From: Poa pratensis
Taxonomy: Eukaryota > Streptophyta > Magnoliopsida > Poales > Poaceae
Assembly (NCBI GenBank): GCA_947311845.1
Contig: CAMZMU010000034.1
Span: 95,467,131-95,531,130, forward strand
DNA length: 64,000 bases
Reading direction: 5' to 3'
Shown here: positions 32,352 to 42,265 of the stretch, one piece after another
Numbering within the stretch: position 1 is the first letter of the stretch
How the letters are laid out: each line of letters begins with the position of its first letter
Position numbers and translations under genes: made by a program
The notes under the pieces: model-generated
The model's input: only the letters and a program-made list of their open reading frames with translations
What the model was told of the DNA's origin: nothing
The model's database searches: none

Positions 32352-34723
32352 AAACCATGCTCGTCCTCGAGTATGAAGGTGATAAAACTAACATGGACTT
32401 TGAAATATAATACTAACAATGGATATCAAAGATGATTATAGTTGCTACATAAAGTCAAATGATTCATTCTTCAAAGGAGTAACAATATGCAAGATAGTTT
32501 ATGAAGTGATATCAAGTATTCAAGGCAAGGATGTTCAATGATAGTTCACAAAGTGTAACATAGAAGAAAGTAATATGGACCACATGTATGCATAATGTTA
32601 AGTAGAACATCCTACAATGGTCATAGAGGTAGATGAAAATCTGAATATAAAAGGTGGACACTTTGGAAAAGATATATATGTGAGTAGAGGTAAAGCATGC
32701 ATAAGTTTCATCTAACTTGCAAACTCTTCTACTTAAGTTAATGATTGCAATGGTAATCCTTGGTGTCAAGCTCTCATTACCCCTATCATAGCATCTAACT
32801 TCCAAACTCTTCTACTTAAGTTAATGAATACAAGTACCTATTCCATGTGTTACTCAACTTGGGACACAAAGCAAGTTCAAGTTAAATATCATTGTAAGTA
32901 ATAATAGTATCATCAAGAGCGTCAACTGGGGTACCTCTTGTCCCAGGATATGGAACATGCCCATATCAAAATGACAAGACAAACAAACAAAATGAACAAC
33001 CTCAACACCCTTTTTATTTACCATTGGAATAGCTTTTCATTGCAAGGTGTATCACTGATGGTTCACCATAGTATGTAAGTAAATTTCCACCATGAATGAT
33101 GCATGGCTTAGATTAGCGGCCCAGGCGTCTCTCTAACCATTTATACAAACTCATTTAAACTTACTTTATTTCCACATTTATTTCACCCATGATACGCATC
33201 CATAAACAAAAGTACATGATATCAACTAAATGAAATAAAGAGCATGTTGAAAGCTTGCCATGTGACAGCACATATGAGCTAACTCCCAACCTCGGACATT
33301 TGTCAAGCCCACAACATCATAATCTTAATTACAATGGGTCATGTTTTATTTATGCAATAAAAGTAAAGTGTGCATCAAGTTCGTGAGAGCTATATAACCA
33401 ACTTTTCCCATGACAATAAATAACACAAACATTTGAATTTAGAGGTATAGATAATACAAAAAAACATGATAAACATACTCGGAATAGCATAAAGCTAATA
33501 GGTAGATATGGTGGACTCACTGGAATAACTTTGGTTGAAGGTGTTGGAAACAAGTTTTTACTTGTTGGAGTTTTTGGGCTAGCAAGAGGGAGAAAGTTGA
33601 CCATCTAAATGCATGCATGAGTGTCTATAGAACTAACTAATCCATGTTAAACAAAGTAAAATAACTTTCAGCATCAAAACATGAATAAGAGATAGCTCTT
33701 GATAAAGCATTTGCAAATTATTACTCATTAACAAGCTCATGAATCACACAACTATATGTATCACTAAAAATCAACTCAAACATCCCTTTTCCCAAACTTA
33801 TAAAAGCATCCAACATATTTCAACCCATATTTCCAGTAGCTCTTTCATACATAAATAATAATGTGGTGGTCTCACAAAATAAAAATCAAACCAAAAACAA
33901 ACAAAAAGACGCTCCAAGTTTCTGCGATAAAGTGTTTCGATCGAAAAACAGAAGTTGGACGTGTGCAAACCGAGAGTGTGTAGTTCCAGTGGGGTTGTCT
34001 TCACATCCCCAAGCTTATGGTATTCACCATCCTTGGATAGCTCTTGGTGCATCTCCTCCAATCCCTGTGAAAAAACTTCAAAACACCGTTTCTCCCATTT
34101 CTTTTCTGTGGGGTGCATTAGTAGTGATAAAAAAATAGATTTGTTTCTGCATATAATCCTTAAACAAAACATCATATGAATGTCCAGAAAGTGTATAATG
34201 TTGTATGCATACTCATAAACTCAATTGGATCAAAAAGATTCAACTTAAAAGCTCAAATCATGCATCAAACAAAATGGGACAGAATCTGTCCAGAAAAACA
34301 GCAGCAGCAAAACGTATTTTTCTACCCTACCAAACTTTGTCAAAAAAATTCGGGAAAAATTAGGCATACAGAGGATTAAAAGTTGCAACTAAAGTTCAAA
34401 TATGAGCTCATTCGGAGTTACAGAATAAGAATCAAAAATCATACCGTGCACAGATTCGTGCAGAAATAAAATCTCCGAACGCTATAAGCAACTTTTTCAA
34501 ACCAAAAAGGGTAAAACTTGACACTTTATTGAAAATTCCAGAAACTAAACTAAAAAAAAGTCTCTTGTTACAGCAAGAGGATACAAAGAAAATCACACAT
34601 AAAAATAACCGGGTTGCCTCCCGCAAAGCGCTTTCTTTATAGCCATATAGCTAGGCATGATAGTTTTAATGATGCTCACATAGAAATAAGAGTTGAATAT
34701 AAAAGAGCACCAAGAAGAAAATA
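32352..34723. other. E4 non-coding interior
   Basis: AT-rich, stops in all frames, no recognisable gag or pol motif. ACTTCCAAACTCTTCTACTTAAG-like sequence occurs twice near 32718 and 32797. A second CATCCCCAAGCTTA word near 34004-34018 looks like an internal PPT-like repeat. Confidence 0.6.
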
Positions 34724-35400
34724 TCAAACACATTTAAGTCTAACCCACTTCCTATGCAAAGGAATCTTGTAAGAAAATAAATCAATAAAGCACAATGTGA
34801 CTAGCATAGGAAGGCAAAGCAAGTGTAACTTCAAAAATTTCAACAAAAAGAGAGGAGACTTAATATTATTGTGGTATATGAAGTCATGTATCACTCTCTC
34901 ATAAAAACTTTCAGTAGCATCATTGATAAAATCCAAAATATAACCATCACAAGAAACATTCTTACCATGATCCATATGCATATAAAAGTATCAATACTCT
35001 CCACATAAGTAAAAACAGTTTCATTAGTAATAGTGGGAGTAAAACTATCACATCCATCATTGTAATCATCATAAATAGGAGGCATATCATAATCAACATA
35101 AACTATATCCTCAATAGTAGGTGGATTGAAAACATCACAATGATTATAATCATCATAAATTGGAGGCAAAGTATCATCAAAGAATTTTTCTCCTCAAAAC
35201 TTGGGGGACTAAAAATACCATATTCATCAAAACCAGCTTCCCCAAGATTAGGCTTTTCCATAGCATTAGCAATAATGGTGTTCAAACAATTCATGCTAAT
35301 AACATTGGTATCACTATTATGCAAACAAACTTCCATAGATTTCTTTAATTTTCTCTTCAAGAGCATCATGTCCTAATTCAATATAAAGTTCATAAATTTA
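34724..35400 (-). pseudogene. E4 decayed ORF of unknown function
   Basis: The minus strand is broken over three frames (35369 to 34724). Phrases include IIANAMEKPNLGEAGFDEYG, MPPIYDDYN (twice), DSFTPTITNETVFTYVES, DHGKNVSCDGYI, and a hydrophobic end LLCLPMLVTLCFIDLFSYKI. I recall similar ORFs as common in Triticeae LTR elements lacking pol, but their function is not known to me. It starts ~150 bases from the PBS, in the gag position, without gag motifs. Confidence 0.6.
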
Positions 35401-35512
35401 AAAAGATCTCTAATTTTTTTGTTGTTTTCCATTAAGCCTAACTAGTGAAATAAAAACAAGAAACAAAAAGATATAACTACAGGATCTAAAGGAGATACCT
35501 TCCTGCACTTAC

Positions 35513-35530
35513 CTCCCGGCAACGGTGCCA
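35513..35530 (-). promoter_or_regulatory. E4 primer binding site (tRNA-Asp type)
   Basis: The minus strand reads TGGCACCGTTGCCGGGAG, 10 bases from the LTR. It differs from the E1 site by an A for G at position 5 and a one-base change near the end. Confidence 0.85.
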
Positions 35531-35540
35531 GAAAATAGCT

Positions 35541-38311
35541 TGATGTCTACGCACGTTTCTATTCTTGTAGACAGTGTTGGGCCTCCAAGTGCAGAGGTTT
35601 GTAGAACAGCAAAAAGTTTCCCTTAAGTGACTCACCCAAGGTTTATCGAACCCAGAAAGGTAGAGGTCAAAGATATCCCTCTCAAGCAACCCTGCAATTA
35701 AGATACAAGAAGTCTCTTTTTTGTCCCCAACACACCCAATACACTTGTCAGGTGTATAGGTGCACTAGTTCGACGAAGAGATAGTGAAATACAATTAATA
35801 TGGATGATTATAAGTGATAATTGCAATCTGAAATAAAAATGGCACCAAACAAACATGTAGCAGAACTGGTTGTAAACGGTGTTTCAATGCTTAGAAACAA
35901 GTCCTAGGGATCATACTTTCACTAGTGGACACTCCCAACAATAATAATATAATTGAATACATAAATATTTCCTCTTCACTATGCTACTCTGAACTATTCT
36001 CCTGTTGGATATAAATATCAATCTACTACGTAGGGCTACAAGAACACACCTTAAAGTCTGAGTGAACAAACACCACAATATCATAGAACACGAAGACCAT
36101 CGTGTAGGGCTGCAAAAGCACACCTTTTTTTTAGATAAAGGGCTTTTATTACTTAAAAGGTTTAAGCATTACAACCGGGCTCTGCATAACTAAGATGCAC
36201 ACAGCCACCAGTTCACCAACACACAAGTCTGAAGTAAAAAATACAAGGCGAATTACATATCAAAATGAGAAATTGTAGATTCGCCTAAGATGCTGGTAGG
36301 TCTATCCGGAGTCTATGTTGCCACCCATGCCGGGAAAATAATCCCTGGCCGCAGCCTCCAGTCTCGACGCCACCTTCAAAAATAAGTCTCATTGCTCCAC
36401 ACGCTGCAGCGATGACCATGCTCGTAGCGTCGCTGTGCACCGGTAGATAACCTGCATAAGAGAAGAATTTATATCATTAAAAACCTTGTCATTTCTACAT
36501 AGCCATAGCGAACAAATAACAGCAATCGCTCCCACCCTACTGAATAGTTTGAACCTAGGATCCACTCCATTTAACCATTTGCCAAAAATGTTAGCAACAA
36601 AACTAGGGGGATGTAAGGTAGAACCTATCTGGATGGCTGACCATATAGACCTAGCGAACTCACACTGGAAGAATAAGTGTGTAATTGTCTCGTCGTGTTG
36701 ACAGAAGACACACTTTTTACTTCCGTGCCAATTGCGTTTGGCAAGGTTATCTTTGGTGAGAATTACTCCCCGATGTAAATACCACGCAAAATTTTTAGTT
36801 TCTAGCGGTATCTTCATCTTCCAAAGTTTGTTATTATTAGAACTATCGACTGGAATTTCGGGTAGAATGAGCGCTCTATACATAGAATCAACGAGAATTT
36901 GCCGTTCTTCGTGAGATTCCATTGAAACTTATCTGGACCTTCCGACAAATGGATTGAGTCCAGTCGGATGAGCAAAGCATTCCAAGATGCTTGCCGTGTT
37001 CCAAGTAAACTTCTTCTGAACGAAATTTGGTGGGAAAGTCTCCAACACCTTCACGATCGTGTCACTTTTGTTTCGAACAATAGAATATAGAGCCGGATAT
37101 TGTTCTTTGAGGGTAGAATGGCCAAGCCAAATATCCTCCCAGAAACGAATTTCCGATCCATCCCTAATTGAGAAAGAGCCATGTGGGAAAAAGAACTTCT
37201 GCCATGAGGCCTGCCCAGAAGTGTGAATCACCAGGTTTCCAAAGAACCTATGAAACAGCTTGATCTCCAACATATTTTCTCCTAAGGAGGGTTTGCCAAA
37301 CTCCATCTTCAGAAAGAAGTTTAAATAGCCATTTACCTCGCAGCAAAAGCACACATTAAAGTCGCATTCCACATCTAGGGAACCCCAATGTCACTAAGAG
37401 CGTCCCAAAATAGTACTAAACAAACACTACAATTTTATAGTGACAACCAACAAAAGAACAACTCATGATAAGTATTCCTGTAATCTTTAGCCTAAGAGTC
37501 ACACACGGTGCGCACACTGTCAACTTCGCACCATGGGACAAAGGTGACACCGGAGTTTACATTAATAAAACCACTCAAGTAGCATAGTTCATAAGATAAC
37601 GAAGAGTAACATCCATGGGTCCAACTAGATTACAAAGCTCATGATCACATAAAGATCACACCATGGGAGAGAGAGATGAACCACATAGCTACCGGTAGAG
37701 CCCTCAGCCCCGATGAAGAACTACTCCCTCCTCATCATGGGAGGCAGCAACGGCGATGAAGATGGCGGTGGAGTCGTTGGAGATGGCTCCGGGGGCAATT
37801 CCCCGTCCTGGCAGGGTGCCGGAACAAAGACTTCTGTCCCCCGAATTAGGTTTCTGTGTTTCTCCGCCGCCTCCCCTCGAAACTCCTCGGGGGACTATTT
37901 TTATAGACGTTTTTAGGTCAAGACGGAGTCGGTGGAGAAAAGATCGACGGCAACAGAGCGTCGAGGGCCAGGATGATGGGTCCCACGCGGCCAGGTACTG
38001 TGGCCGCGTGGGCCCACCCCTTTGGGCCCTCGGGGCTCCGCTTGTTCGCTTCCTTCGCCCCCAAGTCTTCTTCCTTCCAAATATTGACGCCCGTAAATTT
38101 GCAGGTGATTTGGACGACGTTTGGGTCCCTGAAACATTAAAATATGAAAATAGGCTTTTCTGCCTGTGCAGGGTTAATTCCATAAAAATAGGAAATAAAT
38201 AAATATTCCCAAAAATATTATAAAACATTGATATAACCCTTATATGATGCAAATATGAATGGAATACAAGTAATATAGTGCAAAGTTCATGTATGCATTT
38301 TATAAGCATCA
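35541..38311 (-). repeat. E4 LTR (5' LTR in element orientation) with LINE insertion
   Basis: 2771 bases, of which 1219 are a LINE insertion plus a 12-bp duplication. The remaining ~1540 bases match 30807-32337 closely. Confidence 0.92.
36124..37342 (-). mobile_element. 5'-truncated LINE inserted in the E4 LTR
   Basis: The minus-strand 3' end is an A-run (36124-36132 as T's). A target duplication GCAAAAGCACAC flanks it (36112-36123, 37343-37354); the intact LTR at ~31375 shows the empty site. Two broken frames encode the LINE C-terminus: 37372-36929 (FSIRDGSEIRFWEDIWLG) and 36922-36389, a zf-RVT domain (KIPLETKNFAWYLHRGVILT, CVFCQHDETITHLFFQCEFA, SIWSAIQIG). The RT and endonuclease are missing, as usual after 5'-truncated target-primed insertion. 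It may be the same broad family as the RT fragment at 5040-5815, but they do not overlap. Confidence 0.95.
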
Positions 38312-38665
38312 ACGGCACGCATGAGCACCGGAGGGAAAGCTCCTAGGCACGCACTTGCAAGCAAAAACGTGGTTTCTACTCTTATTGACAGGGAATTCCG
38401 GCGTGTCACCCAAGAGAACTATCCTGGTGAATGGGATCGCAAGATCCCCAACAAGAAAGTACCAAGCCCGGAGTGGAAGCCTTGCAAGGAGACGGTGGAG
38501 AAGAATCTCATGCAAAAACTGGGAGAAGCTGCAAGCAAGTTTGAACAAGCCTACAACCTTATGATGAGCATTATTGGAGAACTTGAAGAGAATTATTATG
38601 AAAACAAGAAGAAAAAAAGAGAGGAAGTTCTAGCAAAACGTCATGCTTGGGGGAGTTCTACCTAG

Positions 38666-39130
38666 TCTTTATCTTTACTAGTTTATCATATCTATCTAGT
38701 CATGGTGTGTTTTGCTTTTATCGGTTAGTTATCAATCTCTTTTAGGCGAGTGTGAGCTCATGGAGCATTATCATGTATCTCTATCCTATGGTTTATCAAT
38801 GAATATTAATGTATGGTGTTATCCATTATTCTCTTGTTTGGAGATTGATGGGTAACACTCATGCAAATGAGCATGGCATATTTAGAGTTTCAATCACATC
38901 TTGTCTTGAAATTAATTAACTTGAGTATGTTGGACAATTGTAGAATTATCTCATTATAAAATAAGTAAAAAGAATGAGCCAATATGACTTGTGAATTAAT
39001 AGTTTGAGGTTGAGATATAGTCTTGTAGGATAAGAAGTTGAGAAGGGTTAATGAAAAGGATATGAAACACTCTTGTTAGAATCTGGTATCTTTTGAGCAA
39101 ATTAATGATCATGGATATTTCAATACTTAT
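38666..39130. other. E1 3' untranslated region, left part
   Basis: AT-rich and non-coding between the third ORF and the CACTA insertion. Continues at 41737. Confidence 0.7.
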
Positions 39131-39520
39131 CACTAGTACAGAATGACACATCGGATACCCCTCTATGGAAACGGCAGGCGTTAGGCGACGGAGAATCGCG
39201 CTTTCCGCGCGGCCAGTGCGTACAAACCTGACCTGGGCCGTGGCTGGCCCATCAACATAGGTAACGGAGAAAGTATTAACTCCGTTACCCATATTATTGG
39301 CAACGGTCTTAATTTTAGCTCCGTTTCCGATATGTGCCTCTATAGCAACGGAGACTTTTGTGTGTCCGTGTGCAATGTGGACATGTTCCATCTTCGTCAA
39401 ATTCGATGCGAGCGGAGTAACTGCTATGGTGTAGTGGCGTAGTGGCGCCGCGGCACCGCCCACTACTCCTTAAAAACTCACGATCACCCTGCTATCTCAG
39501 TACGCCACTTCGCCACAGCC

Positions 39521-40118
39521 ATGGATACTCCTAGCAACTCCTCGTGCGTTCGCCGCAGCAGTTTCGGGCCGCTTCCGCTGAATTGGAACCGCGTCGTCGT
39601 GCCGGAGGCCGTCGCGCAGAGGCACTGGAAATAGGAGGCCAGTGCCCTGGTCAAATGTTAGCCTCCTTGCTGGCTGGCGCGTCAACCACAGGAGGGTGCC
39701 TATGCCGCCGGAAGAGGACGCGGGATCCTCGGGCGCCCGCGACCGCAGCCGCTCGCCACGGCGGAGAGACGCTCGTCCGCGGTCGCCTGGATGGAACCGC
39801 GTCATCATCGGGCAGGCCGTCGCGGAGCGGCACTGGCAATATAGGAGGCCAGTGCCATGGTCAAACGTTCGGCTACCCTGTGGCTAGCACCTCAACCGCG
39901 CGTTGGTGCCTATGCTGCCGGAAAGAGTTGAGCTGCTTCAGAGCCGCCGGCTCCTCCTCTCGCCGGAGCTGCGCGACGATCCTGCCTACGATGACGACGA
40001 GATGTGGGAGGGGCGCACGGGCGGCGACGACATCGTCGGCGAGGAGCCGCGTGACGACACGGACGACTACACGGCTCTCCTCGCATACGAGCAGGAGAAG
40101 GCGGAGGCCGAGGAGTAG
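39521..40118 (+). pseudogene. Captured plant gene fragment, duplicated (GWR...VPMPP type)
   Basis: It starts ATG 39521 (MDTPSNSSCVRRSSFG). A ~130-base unit with WNRV, AVA(Q/E)RHW, RRPVPWSNV and GWR/HLN...VPM(P/L)PE occurs twice, at 39584-39715 and 39792-39925, 208 bases apart. The first has a stop after RHWK and the second a stop after LPCG. The C-terminal part is acidic (DDPAYDDDEMWEG, DDTDDYTALLAYEQEK) and ends at TAG 40116-40118. The phrase LAGWRVNHRRVPMPP resembles LAGWRLSTGGVPVPP in the ORF at 51367-51690 inside another CACTA element, so both may carry the same plant domain. Function unknown. Confidence 0.6.
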
Positions 40119-40348
40119 TTATAGTTATTTATTTTTATGTTCTTCAACTTCAATACTAGTAGAGATCAGTATAAGTCCACTGTGTCAGTGAGAAAATCAA
40201 AGGAAACGGTTGTTTATACCCTCCGTTTCCGATGTTCTACTTTCCTATAAATGCGCCCTTCACACAGCCCTAAACTCCATCGCTCTCACTCTCAGCCTCA
40301 CTCTCAAAGTGTGGCGGCGCCTCCAGGCAGCACCAGATCTTAGCTCCA

Positions 40349-40514
40349 CCGTGGCGGCGCGCATCTCCCTCCCTCCGACCGTGGCGGCGCACATCTTCCT
40401 ATCCTCCGACCATGGCGGCGCACATCTTCTTCTCCTCCGACCGTGGCGGCGCGCATCTCCCTCCCTCCGACCGTATCGGCGTGCATCTTCCTCTCCTCCG
40501 ACCGTGGCAGCGCG
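40349..40514 (+). repeat. 30-31-bp tandem repeat, five units plus a partial
   Basis: Units at 40349, 40379, 40410, 40441 and 40471 (consensus CCGTGGCGGCGCGCATCTCC... then CTCCTCCGA), followed by a partial unit at 40502. It lies in the presumed 5' leader of the exon at 40574. Confidence 0.85.
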
Positions 40515-40573
40515 TACCCATTCTTTGCTCCACCCGGGCAGATCTCGTCTCCTGAGCTGTAGCTGGAGGGCGC

Positions 40574-40633
40574 ATGGCGTGTCGATCCGAGGACGATGAG
40601 GACGACTACGTACTCCCGCCGCCAGATCCAAAG
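40574..40633 (+). CDS. Candidate first exon in CACTA-2
   Basis: ATG 40574 opens MACRSEDDEDDYVLPPPDPK and ends at a good splice donor (AAG|GTAATA). The 28 bases 40585-40612 recur exactly at 40753-40780. No continuation with a known domain was found; it may be a remnant of the element's own gene or a captured exon. 40634-41500 is otherwise AT-rich and non-coding. Confidence 0.35.
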
Positions 40634-41736
40634 GTAATACATCTATTTGTGACCGGCCGTCGTGCCGACGAACTAGGGTTGTTGTCATTGTTCTGCTTAG
40701 GTTTTCTTCCATAGGACACTCATGAACAGAACTAGAACTAGGGCTGTAATACATCCGAGGACGATGAGGACGACTACGTAGTGTCGCTCGAAAAGAACAT
40801 AACTAGCACAAATCGGTAGTGTATGAAACTCATGGCTGACTTATCTCCTTTGCAAAACAGATGTACATTTCAGTGACACTGTATAAAAAGCTGGGTCCTT
40901 AGCCAAGGTGCGCTTGTCGTCCGGCATAATTGTTGGTACACAACTATGCAATGGATTTGTATGTTTGTTATTCTGTCTTATGCATCCTTTTGTGTTGTAT
41001 GTCCTTTATGCTAGATGTATAGTGAGCTAACATGGAGTCATATATTCTCTCTTTGCATTTCAGTGAGCACTTTACAAAAGAGGCACCTTCAGTACATCAG
41101 CACTCGCTTATTGCACTATGTGCAGAGCATGGTGCTGATCCGTTTAGCTCATTTAAATGAGCTAAATACAAGGTCGGGACAAAGCGGCGAGTTGATTATA
41201 TTTTGGCGACACCGTCCAAGAAGAAGATTGAATTCATGAACTCTAACAGCAAGTCATGAAGATAAATTAAGTTGGAAATGACAAGGATAAGTTTAGAGAG
41301 GCATGACATTGATAGATTTAGCTAGACATGTCAATGATAGATTTAGAGAGGCATGACAATGAAGATAAGTAATTGGTTGTCTTGTGATGCAATGTATCGG
41401 TGACATTTGTTATACCTTATGAATGAATTTGTTAGCATTTCTGTGCTTCTGCTGTGAAATTTTAAATGTCCAGTGCCAAATCTATTCCTGCTCTAGGCTT
41501 ATGAAGAAACCTCAATGCAAACGAGCAGAAACAGAATCTCCGTTTCTGATGCTCAGACACATCAGAAATGGAGGTTGTGCACAACCGTTGCCAAACCGAC
41601 GCCTCATCAGCGACGGTTTTTTGCCTCCGTTACCGATGAGGGCCTTTACATCAGTAACCGGGTCGGGGACACGGACCCTTTTTCCGTTTCTGATGCAGTT
41701 TTTGGCCCGTTTCCGATGTGTCGTTCTGTACTAGTG

Positions 41737-42251
41737 TATGCTCTTGAATGTGAATGAAAGGAAGGCACCTGAAATTTCAGTTAGCCATGGAAAGTGTAAG
41801 ATAAAGGTTGTATAGAGCATGGGAACTTGATTGAGATATCCATGACTAAAGTTTGCACTAGTTACTAGGGAAGCAAGGGCGAAAACAATTTTTATATCTG
41901 TCTGTCTTTTCATTTGTCTTCTTTAAACTTGTTGTCCAATAAGAGTTTATCTTGTCTTTAAATTTCAGCAAAGTTTAAAAGATCATAATGCTTGCCTTAA
42001 AGAGCAAAAGCACGTGAAAAACAATATGATTCGATTGTCCAACATACAATGGTTATTTGCTTTCAAAAGTAAGGGGTGATTGCTAGAGCTTCTACTTATG
42101 TTGCCCTCATGTGTATGAGTTTTAGTTCATTAATCTTGTCTTGCAACTGAATATGATGATGATACAATGCTCATATTTATTTATCAACCATAAGTCCATT
42201 GATGCATGTAATGATCTATGTCCTTACTTACTCGAGGACGAGTAAAGGTTT
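41737..42251. other. E1 3' untranslated region, right part
   Basis: AT-rich and non-coding, continuing 38666-39130 across CACTA-2, up to the E1 PPT. Confidence 0.7.
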
Positions 42252-42264
42252 AAGCTTGGGGGAG
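42252..42264 (+). promoter_or_regulatory. E1 polypurine tract
   Basis: AAGCTTGGGGGAG, one base before the 3' LTR; primes plus-strand synthesis. Confidence 0.9.
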
Positions 42265-42265
42265 T

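Larger units (their letters stand above)
30807..38311 (-). mobile_element. LTR retrotransposon E4, non-autonomous, minus strand
   Basis: LTRs (TGATG...GCATCA) at 30807-32337 and 35541-38311. The target duplication ACGGC is perfect (30802-30806 and 38312-38316). A PPT beside the left LTR and a tRNA-Asp-type PBS beside the right LTR place transcription on the minus strand. The 3.2-kb interior has no gag or pol, only a worn ORF of unknown function, so it needed proteins from other elements. A LINE fragment sits in the right LTR. It inserted in the third ORF of E1. Confidence 0.94.
30523..38665 (+). pseudogene. E1 third ORF (acidic/basic, coiled coil), split by E4
   Basis: The first part is 30523-30806 and the second 38317-38665 (TAG). 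With E4 and one copy of its ACGGC duplication removed, the two parts join in frame to give a protein of about 210 residues. The N-terminus is a run of Asp (MDDDDDELEG), then RRKRKRK and a Lys/Glu-rich stretch. The C-terminal part is Lys/Glu-rich and helical (KLGEAASKFEQAYNLMMSII). It lies where Athila elements keep an ORF after integrase, but I see no signal peptide or membrane segment, so I do not call it an envelope gene. It may be a decayed or different accessory protein. The downstream CTTGGGGGAG is PPT-like. Confidence 0.7.
39131..41736. mobile_element. Non-autonomous CACTA element (CACTA-2), complete
   Basis: 2606 bases from CACTAGTACAGAATGACACA to its inverted counterpart TGTCGTTCTGTACTAGTG, with the 3-bp target duplication TAT on both sides (39128-39130, 41737-41739). 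Subterminal repeats of the ATCGGAAACGG/CTCCGTTACC type line both ends. The last ~130 bases closely match the right end of CACTA-1. There is no transposase; the interior holds a duplicated gene fragment and a GC-rich repeat-containing exon. It inserted into the 3' untranslated part of E1. Confidence 0.95.

Noticed and set aside
37704..38318. 204-aa minus-strand ORF in the E4 LTR
   Set aside because: Lies wholly in LTR sequence and is broken in the paired LTR at 31939-32419.
40349..40514. Short regularly spaced repeats considered as a CRISPR-like array
   Set aside because: Units are contiguous with no unique spacers; this is a minisatellite in a plant transposon.
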